This document shows, piece after piece, positions 34,342 to 45,663 of a stretch of DNA of 64,000 nucleotides. The position numbers were made by a program, and so were the translations under genes. Position 1 is the first letter of the stretch; every line of letters starts with the position of its first letter. Origin of the DNA: Congeria kusceri (lineage: Eukaryota; Mollusca; Bivalvia; Myida; Dreissenidae); assembly GCA_027627225.1 (NCBI GenBank), contig CM051038.1, positions 43,989,843 to 44,053,842 on the forward strand, in the 5' to 3' direction. The notes beneath the pieces were generated by a model that searched no databases, was not told the DNA's origin, and saw only the letters and a program-made list of their open reading frames with translations.

Positions 34342-37300
34342 GGGCACGATGGCGGTGAGATATCCATATTATCTGGAATGTTCATGGATTGACTGATTGT
34401 AAAAAGTCTAGTGCAGAATTTGTAAATATTTTAAGTTCAGCTGATATTTGTTTCTTGATTGAATCGTGGACAAAATTATCTAGTAATATTAATTTAAACG
34501 GTTATCAAACTTTACATTTCTTTAGAAAATTTCAACATAGGAACGCCAGAAGAAGTAGTGGTGGTATTGTTATTTATATTAAAGATCAGATAAAAGCTGG
34601 CATCGAAATTATAAGAAATCATTACGACACTATTATTTGGTTAAAACTTAAGCGTGATTTTTTTAATACTGCAAATGATATATATTTATGTGGAAGCTAT
34701 ATTTGGGGAGAAGATTCACCCGTGTATAACACTGTTAATGTAGACCTTTTTGATATTTTAGAAAATGACATTACATATTTTTCTGAATTTGGTAGTGTTT
34801 TTATCACAGGGGATCTGAATAGTCGAACCAGTAATAAATGTGACTTTATTGTTCATGACTCATTTAACACAATCTATGATAATATAGACTACACACCAGA
34901 TCATTCCTTTATCAGGGCCTCAGTAGACAAAGTACATAATAGCTACGGGACTAAACTGCTTGATTTATGTAAGTCAACTTCTTTCCGTATTATCAACGGT
35001 AGAATAGGCGATCGTTGTAAACATACATTTGTTTCAAATAACGGTACCTCTGTAATTGATTACCTGTTGACCAAAGCAATTTTCAATTGTTAGCAAACTT
35101 TACTGTTGGTGATTTTAATGAATGGAGTGACCATGCTCCGTTGCATTTTTCATTATATTGTAACAATTGTTCACCCAGTTATGAGACATTCACGGATGTT
35201 AAATATAAATGGAATAGTTCATTTCGAGATGAATTTCGTTCAGGAATTATTTCAGAATTACTGACAGTTGTATAAACCACGCCGATTGGTTCGATAATGA
35301 GTGTTTGACCGCACGAAATCAATACCATGACGCTTTAAGATTTTTTAATCTGAATAAGTCTGATCACAATAGAATGGAGCTGTGTGAAAAGAAAAGGCTG
35401 TATAAAGAGTTAACAAGCAAAAAGAAAAAGAACGCATATAAACGCAAGATGACAGAAATTGAAAATTTAAAAAATAAAAAGCCGAAAGAATTTTGGAAAT
35501 ATTTCAAATCGAAAAATAAAATAAATTGCAATAACATTTCAATAAACGCATTAAAAGACTATTTTTAAAATTTGAGTAATAAAACGTCAGACAGTAAAAA
35601 TGCTGAGGCAGAAGATTTTTGTCTAAATAACGACTTTAATGGTGAAAATTGTACTTTTCCGGAACTAGATCAACCGATAACAGTAAATGAGGTCATGAAT
35701 GCAGTTAAACACTTAAAACGTGACAAAGCGGCAGGTATTGATTGTATTTTAAATGAATATTTCATTGAATGTATTGATATTTTATCTAATCATTTGTGTG
35801 ATGTGTTTAATAGTATTTTAACTTCTGGCTATTTTCCAGATCAATGGACAAAAGGGATTATCATTCCTCTTCATAAAAAAGGTTCTGTTGTTGATGTTAA
35901 TAATTACAGAGGAATAACGCTTGTAAGCTGTTTCTCCAAATTATTTACAACCATTTTAAATAAACGTATTGAATCATTTTGTGAAAATAATGGTAAAATT
36001 TCGGACGCACAATTCGGATTCAGAAAAGGATGTTCGACTGTTGATGCTATTTATATTTTGATGTCTGTTGTGCAGCATTTTTTAAAAGAAAACAAACGCT
36101 TGTATGTTGTGTACGTGGATATGCTTAAATGTTTTGATAGTATATATCGCAGTGCACTATGGTTAAAAATGTATAAATCTGGAATACAAGGTAAATTACT
36201 ACGAATAATTAAGAATATGTATGAGAATGCAAAATCATATGTCAAATCTTGTACAACATACTCTGAATATTTTAGCTATGCTGTTGGTCTAAGACAAGGG
36301 GAGGTAATGTATCCGATTCTTTTTTCACTGTTTGTAGAAGATTTAGAACTGTTTCTACAAGATGACACACTGTCTGGCTTAAATATAGATGACCTAATTT
36401 TAATTTTGTTGCTATTTGCAGACGACATGGCCATTTTAGGTAAAACACCAGAAGAAGTACAATCCCAATTAGATAAACTTTACATATACTGTAATTGTTG
36501 GGGGCTTAATGTGAATACGTCAAAAACCAAAATAATGGGTCTTTCGCAAAAGGGGTAAAATTCGCCAAGATGAGAAATGGACTTACAATGGTCAAAAAAT
36601 AGAAGTCGTCGATAATTTCAACTATCTCGGCACTGTAATTAATTACACTGGTAGCTTTACATTAAACCAAGAGCATTTGGCTGGAAAAGCCCTTAAGGCT
36701 ACCAATACTTTACTCTACAAATGTAAGCAATATGATCTTAAGCCTAAATTATTTTGTCAATTGTTTGATTCTTTTGTTGGCTCCATTTTATGTTATGCCT
36801 CTGAAATATGGGGATTTAATAAATCTAAAGAGATCGAACGCATCCATTTAAAATTTTGCAAAAGGTTGTTAAATGTAAAAATAAACACATGTAATGCTAC
36901 GGTATATGGAGAGTTAGGTAGATACCCGTTATATGTAAATAGATATGCACGAATTGTTAAGTATTGGTTTAAAATTATTAACAGTAAAAATATTATTATA
37001 CAAACTGTGTATAAACAAGCAGTGGATGATTGCAACAAAGGATACAACAATTGGGTTGCGGATGTTAAAAAATTGTTAAATCAATACGGATATTCCTATG
37101 TATTTGAAAATCCCAATGTTTCTAACACTCATGCTTTTGTATGTGAATTCAAATGTAGAATTATTGACACATTTAAACAAGAATGGTTTGGTAATATGAA
37201 TAATAGTTCTGTTTTAGACATGTATAGAATGTTTAAAACATCTCTCGAATATGAAGACTACTTAGATTTATTACCCAAGAGCCTACGTTTTACTTTGTAA

Positions 37301-37610
37301 GATTACGAGCGTCTGCCCATCCATTGAGAATTCAGACAGGCAGATACTCCCGTAACAATATCCCTCGTAACGAACGTTATTGCCTATGTTGTAACCAAAT
37401 AGATACAGAGGATGAATTCCATTTCACTTGTATATGTCCTTGTTATCGTACACCCCGAGAAAAATATATTAAATGTTTTTACTATATCAGGCCATCTGTT
37501 CCACATTTTATTGACATCAACGTGTAAATCTGAGATTGTTAATTTATGTAAATATGTAAAAGAAGCTTTAACTATACGAAATACTATTATAAATACCACA
37601 GTAAATTATT
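34342..37610 (+). pseudogene. LINE-2 ORF2: endonuclease-reverse transcriptase, multiply broken
   Basis: A one-base deletion near 34365 precedes the endonuclease (FITGDLNSR, TSVIDYLL, SDHAPLHFS). There is a frameshift near 35085 and a deletion of about 60 codons near 35275. An in-frame TAA is at 35566. Reverse transcriptase motifs are GFRKGCSTVDA, YVDMLKCFDS, VGLRQGEVMYPILFSLF, LLFADDMAILG and YLGTVINYTG. Frameshifts follow near 36540 and 37295. The C-terminal CLCCNQIDTEDEFHFTCIC knuckle is present. It is non-functional. Confidence 0.85.
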
Positions 37611-37981
37611 AACAATAATGCAATGTAATATACTTTTTCTAACTTTTAAACCATAGATATATTTATTTTAATAATTATTTTGTTTTTATTTTATTTTCCG
37701 CAAAAATATTTTGTCTATCTTTACTGCGTTTAAAATTGTACTTTTTTTGTTGTTTTTTTTCGTAACATTGGTTATTGTATAATTAAATTGTTTTCATTGT
37801 AACATATTGACAAGTGACAGTACTTTATTTAAAATTTATAAGTTCCATGAAAATTAGAATTTTTTCGCAAATTTGGTTTTTGTATAATTAAATTGTATTC
37901 ATTGTAATATATTGATACGTGACATAACTTTATTTAAAATTTGTATGTATTTAAGACGATGTACATATGTATAAGTCTAAA

Positions 37982-38053
37982 TAAATTGTCTGTCTGTCTG
38001 TCTGTCTTAACAACAAACAACAGTAGGACAGACAGACAGACAGACAGACAATT
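37982..38053. repeat. opposed (TCTG)n / (CAGA)n LINE tails
   Basis: The tail of LINE-2 (TGTCTGTCTGTC) and the inverted tail of LINE-3 (CAGACAGACAGACAG) are separated by about 25 bp (AACAACAAACAACAG). Together they form the centre of a multi-kilobase inverted repeat. Confidence 0.9.
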
Positions 38054-38229
38054 TATTCAGACTTATACAACAGTACATCGTCTTCATACATAAGTATAAA
38101 CATTATTTCTGTCACGTAAATAGGTATACAAAATAACATTATATACATAAAATATTCATTTCAGAATACAAATAAACACAATCGATGGCAACAACACTTA
38201 AGTTCTATCGAGGCGGTAATGAAATTTAT

Positions 38230-41200
38230 CTAAACAGTATTATATAGGATCGCACTTCTTATAACAAAAGCTTCTTTGATATATTTACATATATTAAAAA
38301 TTACTGATTTGTCACATGAAATTAATAACTTGTGGTGATTATATACGGATGGTTTAAAATAAAATATACGGTTAATATATTTTTTTATTAAATCAGTGTA
38401 ACAGCGGCATATACTTATAAAATGGTATTCATCTTCTAAATCAAAGTCATTACAACATAAACGATAACGTTCATTTCGTGGTATGTTATTCTGAGCATAT
38501 CTGCCGGTTTGAATTCTCAACGGGTGTGCAGAGACTCTTAGTCTTACAAAAAATAAGCGCAGACGTCTAGGGAGTAAGTCTAAATATGCTTCATATTCCA
38601 AAGAGGTTTTAAAAACTTTATACATATCTAATACTGAACTGTTATTCATTTTACCAAACCACTCTTGTTTAAAATTGTCAACAAGTCTACATTTGAACTC
38701 ATTAATAAAACTATTTGCTTGCACAACGCTTGGATTTTCAAATACATAACCAAATCCATACTTATTTATAAAAAAAATTGACATTCGAGACCCAATTTGT
38801 ATAACATTTATTACAATCATTTAAAGCTTGTTTATAAACAATTTGCATTATGATATTTTTATTATTTTAAACCAATATTTTAGAATTTTAACAAACCTGT
38901 TTACATACAAAGGATATCTACCTAATTCTCCATAAACAGCAACATTACATGTATTTATTTTAACCTGTAGCAATCGTTTGCAAAATTTCAGATGTATGCG
39001 TTCAGTATCATCTGACTTTTCGAAACCCCATACTTCTGAAGCATAATTTAATATAGAACCCACGAAAGAGTCAAACAACTGACAGAATATTTTGGTTTTA
39101 TGTCAAATTCATTGCATTTAAACAATAATATATTCATGGCCTTAAGGGCTTTACCAACCAAATGTTCCTGGTTTAGTTTAAAACTTCCAGTATAATTCAA
39201 CACTGTGCCTAAATAGTTAAAGTTATCAACCACTTCAATTTCATTGCCATTGTATGCCCATTTTTCATTTTCCTTTAATCCACCCCTTTTCCGAAATACC
39301 ATTATTTTCGTTTTTGCCGTGTTAACATTTAGCCCCCAAGAATTGCAATATAAATATAAGTTATCTAAATGGGATTGTACTTCAGCAGGAGACTTGCCTA
39401 AAATAGCCATGTCATCGGCAAATAATAGTACAATCAACACAATATCATCAATATTCAAACCAGAGTTAATGTTATCTTGTAGGTAAAGTTCTAGATCTTC
39501 AACAAATAAAGAAAACAGAATCGGCGACATAACATCCCCTTGCCTCAGTCCAACCGCATAACTAAAATAATCTGAATAAGATGTACATGATTTAACACGT
39601 GACTTAACTTTCGCATACATATCCTTCATTAATCTAAGTAATTTGCCTTGTATACCAGACTTAAACATTTTTAACCATAATGCATTGCGGTATATACTAT
39701 CAAAACATTTTAACATATCGACGAATATAACATACAAACGTTTATTTGCATTTAAATAATTTTGTACAATCGACATCAATATATAAGTAGCATCAACAGT
39801 TGAATAACCTTTCCTAAATCCGAACTGCGCGTCCGAAATAATATTGTTTTCATTGTAGAAAGTTTCAATGCGCTTATTTAAAATCGTGGTAAATAATTTT
39901 GAAAAGCAACTTACTAAAGTAATCCCTCTATAGTTATTTACATCATTAACATCACCTTTTTTATGCAAAGGGATTATAACCCCTTCTGACCATTTATCGG
40001 GAAAGAAGCCCGATACAAAAATACCGTTAAACATATCGCACAAATGGTTAGATAAAATATCACTGCATTCAAGGAAATATTCGTTCAATATACAATCACT
40101 ACCCGATGATTTATTTCGTTTTAAATGTTTTATTGCATAATTAACTTCTTCGACAGATATCGGTTTGTCAAGTTCAGGAAATACAGAATTTTCTAAGTTA
40201 AAATCATTATTTAAACAAAAATCTTCTGCTTCAGTATTACAAAAATCTGACATATTGCTACTAAGGTTTTCAAAAAACTTTGTAAATTCTTCTAGAGATA
40301 TTTTATTTTTAGTGACGCTATTTTTTGATTTGAAAAACCGCCAAAAGTCCCTTGGTTTGTATTTTCTTAGGTTTTCAATCTCCAACATTTTTTGCCTATA
40401 ACAACAGGCTTTCTTCTTGCGTATTAAGTCCTTATAATACCTCTTACTTGTACATAAATGTTCTCTGTTTATATCTGTTTTACTCGAGTTAAAATTACGC
40501 AAAGCGTCATGATACAAATTTCGTGCAGTATCGCATTCGTTATCAAACCATTCTGCCTTCTTTATACAGCTATTTAAATTGAAAATAGGGTTTGTTTTTT
40601 TAACACATGTTTTAGAAAATAACGGGTCTGCAACACTGCGAATGGTTTCAGTAAATCTATTCAACACGTCATTAATTGACGTTCTACTTGAGTAATCTAT
40701 ATGTTGTACAATAGTATTAAATACAGGTAACATGGAGATAATTCCTGAACGAAAATGCCCACATAACGCATCGTCCCATTTGTACTTAACGTCTGTGTAA
40801 GACTGATACTCAGACGAGACATTATTACATAATAAGGAAAAATGTAACGGGGCGTGATCACTCCATTCGTTAAAATCATGCACGGTAAAATCAGATATAC
40901 TTGAAAAGCTGCATTCGTTTGCCAACAAATAATCAATGGCAGACGTACCGTTATTAGAATAAAAAGTTTGCTTGCCGCTATTGCCTACTCTACCATTAAC
41001 AATACGTAAACATGTGGATTTACATAAATCTAGTAATTTTACCCCATGGCTATTAAGTGTACTATCTACTGAGGCCCTAACAGAGGCGTTATCAGGGCAG
41101 TAATCAGCGTCATCGTATACAGTATTAATTCTATCTTGTACAATATAATCGCATTTATTGCCAACTCTACTATTGAGATCGCCAGCTACAAAAATTTTAC

Positions 41201-41651
41201 CAAATTCAGAAAAATTAGTAATATCATTTTCTAGGATTTCTAACAGATCTACATTAAATGTGTTATAAACTGGGGACTCATGCCCCCATATATAAGTTGC
41301 ACAGATATAAAAGTCATCTGAAATATTAAAAAATGTGTGATCAAGTTTTAACCAGATAATTGTATCATAATGGTTTTTTACAATTTCTATTCCATCAGCT
41401 AATTCTTCTTTAATATATATAACAATGCCACCACTATTTCTATGAGCTTTTCTATGTTGAAATTTTCTGAAGAAGTTAAAAGACAAATATCCACTTAAAT
41501 TGATATCACTAGAACTATTCGTCCAAGATTCATACAAAAAACATATATCATGGGAGCTCAGAATATTTACAAAGTTAGAAGATGACTTCTTTCTATCAGT
41601 CAGTCCGTTAATGTTCCACGACAGGATCGATACTTCACCACCGCCGTGCTC
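38230..41651 (-). pseudogene. LINE-3 ORF2: APE endonuclease - reverse transcriptase, C-terminal frameshifts
   Basis: The frame is open without interruption from the codon after TAG (41651) to 39048, about 868 codons. It holds the endonuclease (ILSWNINGLT, FVAGDLNSR, SAIDYLLAN, SDHAPLHFS) and reverse transcriptase (GFRKGYSTVDA, FVDMLKCFDS, VGLRQGDVMSPILFSLF, LLFADDMAILG, TKIMVFRKRGG, YLGTVLNYTG). A frameshift near 39085 and two more between 38770 and 38860 break the C-terminal part, which ends with the CCNDFDLEDEYHF motif. No Met codon occurs in the first 200 or so residues. Confidence 0.87.
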
Positions 41652-42392
41652 CTACGCGCGCACCGGGGTTCCGTCAATGTAGAGCGTGTCGTAGGCCAGG
41701 TACGCCCGTTTACCCAGCCGCCTCGCCTCCTTCATTTTCGGCACCAATTGGCGCCTTTTCTGTATTACTTCCGGGGGAAATTGTTCAAAAACGCGGTACG
41801 CCGTGCCGTCAAGTTCCTTCCACCGTTTTCTTACCATTTCCCTGTCTTTAAAGTAGGTGAACTTGGCAACAACGTTTCTTATTTTGCCATGCGTCGGCGA
41901 CCCCGGAGACCGGTGTACACGTTCAAACTTAATATAAGTTGCTACTTCCTGTGAAATCTTGAACGCGCTCACCAAATGCTGGCGCAGCTTTGCTTCCGTC
42001 GTCTCCGGCGTCTCGTTCTCGTTTCCGGCGGCCTCCGGTACCGAAGTAAAAATTAAGTTATTTCGCATGGTTTGCGATTGTAGATAGCTGACGTCATCCC
42101 GCAGGGTTACACGCTCCTTCTCTAGTACCTGTACCCTCTCCGCTAGCTCCGCAGCATGTATATCTGCCCCTTCCACCTTATCCTCCAGGTACGATACCCG
42201 CTCATCCACCCTCTTAGCTCTCTCCTCATGCACCACCCACAGCCTTTTCATGTCCTTCTCAAAACTCTCCATGCGTTTCTCAATGGACTCTATGACATTC
42301 ATTCTCGTTTCCAAACACTCTAAACGACCACTGACGGCCTTCAATAGCACCATTACGTCGCGAATTGTGGGTTCAACACTACTTTCCGCCAT
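41652..42392 (-). CDS. LINE-3 ORF1 protein, L1 ORF1-like (coiled coil, RRM, C-terminal domain)
   Basis: 246 codons from ATG at 42392 (context AAAATGG) to TAG at 41652-41654. Residues about 15-110 form a long heptad coiled coil (KRMESFEKDMKRLW, RVDERVSYLEDKVEG, LAERVQVLEKE). Residues about 115-185 resemble the RRM of L1 ORF1p (NNLIFTSVPEA, IKFERVHRSPG, RNVVAKFTYFKDRE). The remainder (RKRWKELDG, KRAYLAYDTLYIDG) matches the C-terminal nucleic-acid-binding domain. In L1-type elements such proteins trimerise and coat the element RNA. ORF2 follows in the same frame after the TAG. Confidence 0.8.
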   Translation of the reverse strand: MAESSVEPTIRDVMVLLKAVSGRLECLETRMNVIESIEKRMESFEKDMKRLWVVHEERAKRVDERVSYLEDKVEGADIHAAELAERVQVLEKERVTLRDDVSYLQSQTMRNNLIFTSVPEAAGNENETPETTEAKLRQHLVSAFKISQEVATYIKFERVHRSPGSPTHGKIRNVVAKFTYFKDREMVRKRWKELDGTAYRVFEQFPPEVIQKRRQLVPKMKEARRLGKRAYLAYDTLYIDGTPVRA

Positions 42393-42658
42393 TTTGGATT
42401 GTTCTCCTCCACACCGATCTCACTTTTAAGATTTCCACTAATATTTATACTACCACTGGGACTACTTACAAATACACTATTTTCTAAATTGTCTACGCTA
42501 TACAACACTGAGTTCGCCTTATTTAGAATATCATTTACTGAAACGTTACCGCTATCGGAGTCCGCAGACGGGCCTCTTTGTTTATGTACTTTGCTAACCT
42601 TAGGATCATTGTCACTACTGGTTCTTTCTTTTCTTTTCTCATATCTCGCTTTCGGCAT
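42353..42658 (-). CDS. LINE-3 upstream ORF, overlapping ORF1 by 40 bp in another frame
   Basis: 101 codons from ATG at 42658. It is basic at the N-terminus (MPKARYEKRKER), then Ser-rich with VNDILNKANSVLYSVDN. It ends inside the first codons of ORF1. It may be the true N-terminus of ORF1 separated by a frameshift, or a separate small ORF. I do not recognise a domain. Confidence 0.5.
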   Translation of the reverse strand: MPKARYEKRKERTSSDNDPKVSKVHKQRGPSADSDSGNVSVNDILNKANSVLYSVDNLENSVFVSSPSGSINISGNLKSEIGVEENNPKWRKVVLNPQFAT

Positions 42659-42822
42659 CGTAATTCATAACGTTCCGATAGAGATCACTTTTGCACATAT
42701 AATCCAGTTAGAATCCAAGCAAAATCCAAGCAAAATGTTAATTTAAAACAGTTATTTCGATAAAATTTGTGTTTTTTTCATCCCGCTAAAAACATGCGAC
42801 CGATCCACCTAGATCACGTGAT

Positions 42823-43272
42823 CAGTAGGCAGCGCCCTTAAAACTACGCGAGTCTGCTTTGTAAAGCTTGCGTGAAAACAATATGATATAAAAAAAATCA
42901 AAATGCGTAAACGCTTTTTACATTAGATCTATATACACATTAGTTAAACATTATTTGTTTAACTTTTTAATCTTTTTGTGTGTGACGTTTTAATCATTCT
43001 GCAGACGACATATGGGTCCACATCATAGGTGTCAATATACCTCCTGTTGATTATAAACTGTTTTCACAAGCTGCGCACTCTAGCACCCAGGGTGTTAAAT
43101 GGTGTGACAAAATAGCAAACCGTCTAAACAAAAGATGACCGTGGCAGAGGATATGTATATTTTTCATTTCTTAAGATATTTTTCATTGTGTTATTCAAAT
43201 AACTATATTTTATTCGAATTCACGGTTAGGTATTCGAATAATCGAATATTCGACTATTCGTTGACATCCCTA
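42823..43272. mobile_element. inverted fragment of the hAT-like element
   Basis: It matches 31529-32028 in inverted orientation over about 450-500 bp. It ends at 43272 in the same terminus (TTGACATCCCTA) with ATTCGAATA repeats, and breaks off at CAGTAGGCAGCGCCC exactly where LINE-3 begins. The other half is not found beside it. Confidence 0.8.
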
Positions 43273-43324
43273 AAAACAATGTTTCATTTTTAAGCAAAAT
43301 TGCACTCATAATTGAATTGTTTGT

Positions 43325-44080
43325 ACAGTGAAACCTGTCTAAACCGATCGGCGTCGGGACCGGGCCGATTGTTCGGTTTCTGAGGTGTTCGGTTTATCCA
43401 GGTTTTTTTTATCAAAGGTCATTTTTCTTTAAAATGTACATTATATTTTATATCTTTATTCGAGTATGCAATAAGACAACACAATGTTAATGTCTACACT
43501 TATATTATTGTTTATTATTTTCATTATTTGCATGGCAAAAATGTACATTGTGTACATAAAACAACACACTAATCAAGCACGTGCATGTTTTCTATAACAA
43601 CTTATTTGCATAAAACGACACTCAAAGTACATGTATCAATCAAACGAGTTCATGTATTGAACATTAGAGATGTTATAGTCATGTATTAACAGTTTGTAAC
43701 AACTTACAGGACTATTTTTTGCCAACGGGCATGTTTTAATATAAATTAATTACACTGGTGTGAAGCATTTAAAATATTACACTGCACGTAAATTTCTACA
43801 TAAAACACGACCGACTGAAATGTTTTTCACAAGTTGACTATGGTCGTATGCACCGATCGCTAATTGCACCACTGCCCCGTTATCAACATGGCGATTATGC
43901 CCTTTATGTGTAATCGTGTCACCAATTATCGGGTTCACGCCTCTGCGGTATCGCGATGTGACACTTGACAGAATACACCGTTCGGTTTATTCAGGTTTTT
44001 TAAGGTTGAATGAGATTAAATTTGCGATAAAATCGTTCGGTATTCGGTTTTGACAGGGTTCGGTTTATTAAGGGTTGTTA
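43325..44080. mobile_element. degenerate DNA-transposon relic with GTTCGGTTTA motifs
   Basis: It begins ACAGTGAAACCTGTCTAAAC followed by GTTCGGTTT and GTGTTCGGTTTATCCAGG. Inverted-type motifs recur at 43980-44075 (GTTCGGTTTATTCAGG, GGGTTCGGTTTATTAAGG). From memory, this head resembles the ends of pogo/Tigger-type MITEs. No coding region. From 44080 to 45250 nothing is recognised. Confidence 0.45.
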
Positions 44081-45254
44081 AATAACATGTTAAGTAACGA
44101 TATACATGTCAATATAAATGGATTCATTGCCAGTTAATAGTGGCAATTTGTTACCGAAGATCACCAAATCAACGGCACATATTGCATATACATTAGTTCA
44201 ACATCGCATTAGCGTTGAGACAATTAAATGTGACATGTCGATGGCGAGGGTCTAGTTATCGAAAGTTAAAACAACTTCAACAATCAAAGCGCAGAATGCA
44301 CTCAAGTTGTTCGCTATATTGCGTTACACTGGGCAAAACTGTCTTCAATTGTTAATAACCACACATTTAAATTGAGCATTGCAGTTCCGAAAGATATTGT
44401 TGAGATTTTGCCTTAACAAAATTATAGACGCTTCCACAAATGTCAATCATATTAATCTGCAATATTATCCTATCGTCGTTCTTGGATATCACGTGTTTAG
44501 AGGTCAAACTATTTCATACAAAAAGCACGTGCATAATGTTTGTGATATTCAAATGAGTACGTGGTAATGTTTGTGATATTCGATGAACGGAAATTAATCC
44601 TTTAACAATAGATGGGGAATAGTTTAAACTATTCGTGGCAAAACCCGGATCGATGTATTTATGCAGTCACTTACGTTTGTATATTATAAACAAATAAAAA
44701 AATTAAGTTGTATAATTCTCACTCAAAACCCATTATTGAAAAAGTTACTGCAAAGTACAAAGGAATTTTCTATTTAATTGAATCACAATAGGTCCGTTGA
44801 AACTCATTGATGAAATTTATTCGTCTATGACTTAACCTCATTGCCAATTTAGAAAAGAGGCATGGCAAGTTTAAAAACAAATTTGGTGTTCGTAACCCAT
44901 TTATCAAGACTAATGGGGTTTTTTATATCACGCTCGGATGTGTTTTAATTATTTAGTTTCCAGTCATTTTATATTATATTAACACATTTTTGAATAGGAT
45001 TTTAGTCTTAGCGGTTCAATTTCATCAACAACAAAAAAATGTTCTACAATGCGCGTTACATCTGTTTATTTATTAACAAGCTAAATACACAATAAATATA
45101 ACGTGACAATTATAAAAGTAATCATATCATAACACACAAAATGCGTTCAGTTAAAAAAATACATATATACATGTGTACAGAATAGAATCCAACAAATATT
45201 TGCACACATAGAGTTTGATAGTCAGTAGTAAAAAACACGCTATTATTTTAGATC

Positions 45255-45430
45255 GATTGTGTCCAAAGCCACAGGTTATTTGAGACACTTTCCCGTTCGT
45301 TTCCTGGGAAGAACCAGTACTTGATGTCGTTTGCGAAAAGATCATTCGAACGCTCCCCAAGTAAGGATCGAACTCACGACTTCCCGACTGCAATGCAGAC
45401 ACTATACCCATTACGCCACTGCGACCTAGT
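45255..45430 (-). mobile_element. tRNA-derived SINE in the 3' UTR of the SLC23 gene
   Basis: On the minus strand, GGTCGCAGTGGCGTAATGGG (A box) and GTGAGTTCGATCCTTAC (B box) form a tRNA-like head of about 70 nt. A body follows with GTACTGGTTCTTCCCAGGAAA. The head starts about 25 bp after the transporter stop codon, in the same orientation as the gene. Confidence 0.7.
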
Positions 45431-45451
45431 TTTCTGTTGTGATCATCAAGG

Positions 45452-45663
45452 TCATTCAGGACGCTTCCCCATCTCCTTCTCGACGGCGCCTCGTTTGTAC
45501 GGCAGGAAGGGGACGTACTTCATCAGGCGCGAGTACATTAAGCGCTTGGGCATCAGCGGCCTGTACACATCATAGCCCTCGTTGTAGAGCGACCTGTCCA
45601 CTTCCCCGTCCTCGTCGGCGTCGCTCACCTTCCAGGCGGCGATACCGCGCTCTTCCGGCGTCC
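45452..45663 (-). CDS. SLC23 exon 12 (residues 577-646) and stop
   Basis: The acceptor is CCCCAG/GG, phase 1. It reads GTPEERGIAAW, an acidic stretch (DADEDGEVD), then a cytosolic tail with VPFLPYKRGAVEKE. TGA at 45452-45454. A SINE begins about 25 bp beyond. Confidence 0.88.

Larger units (their letters stand above)
34150..38012 (+). mobile_element. LINE-2: non-LTR retrotransposon, 5'-truncated and frameshifted
   Basis: It has the C-terminal part of ORF1, one TAG, then a broken ORF2, an AT-rich 3' UTR and a TAAATTG(TCTG)n tail at 37982-38009. It is closely related to LINE-3, which lies inverted immediately downstream. Confidence 0.88.
38025..42822 (-). mobile_element. LINE-3: near full-length non-LTR retrotransposon
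   Basis: On the minus strand the order is a short 5' leader starting next to the palindrome GATCACGTGATC (42812-42823), an upstream ORF, ORF1, TAG, ORF2, a 3' UTR and a (TCTG)n tail. It is the most complete LINE in the window and the only one with a whole ORF1. Its 5' end abuts a fragment of the hAT-like element. Confidence 0.88.
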
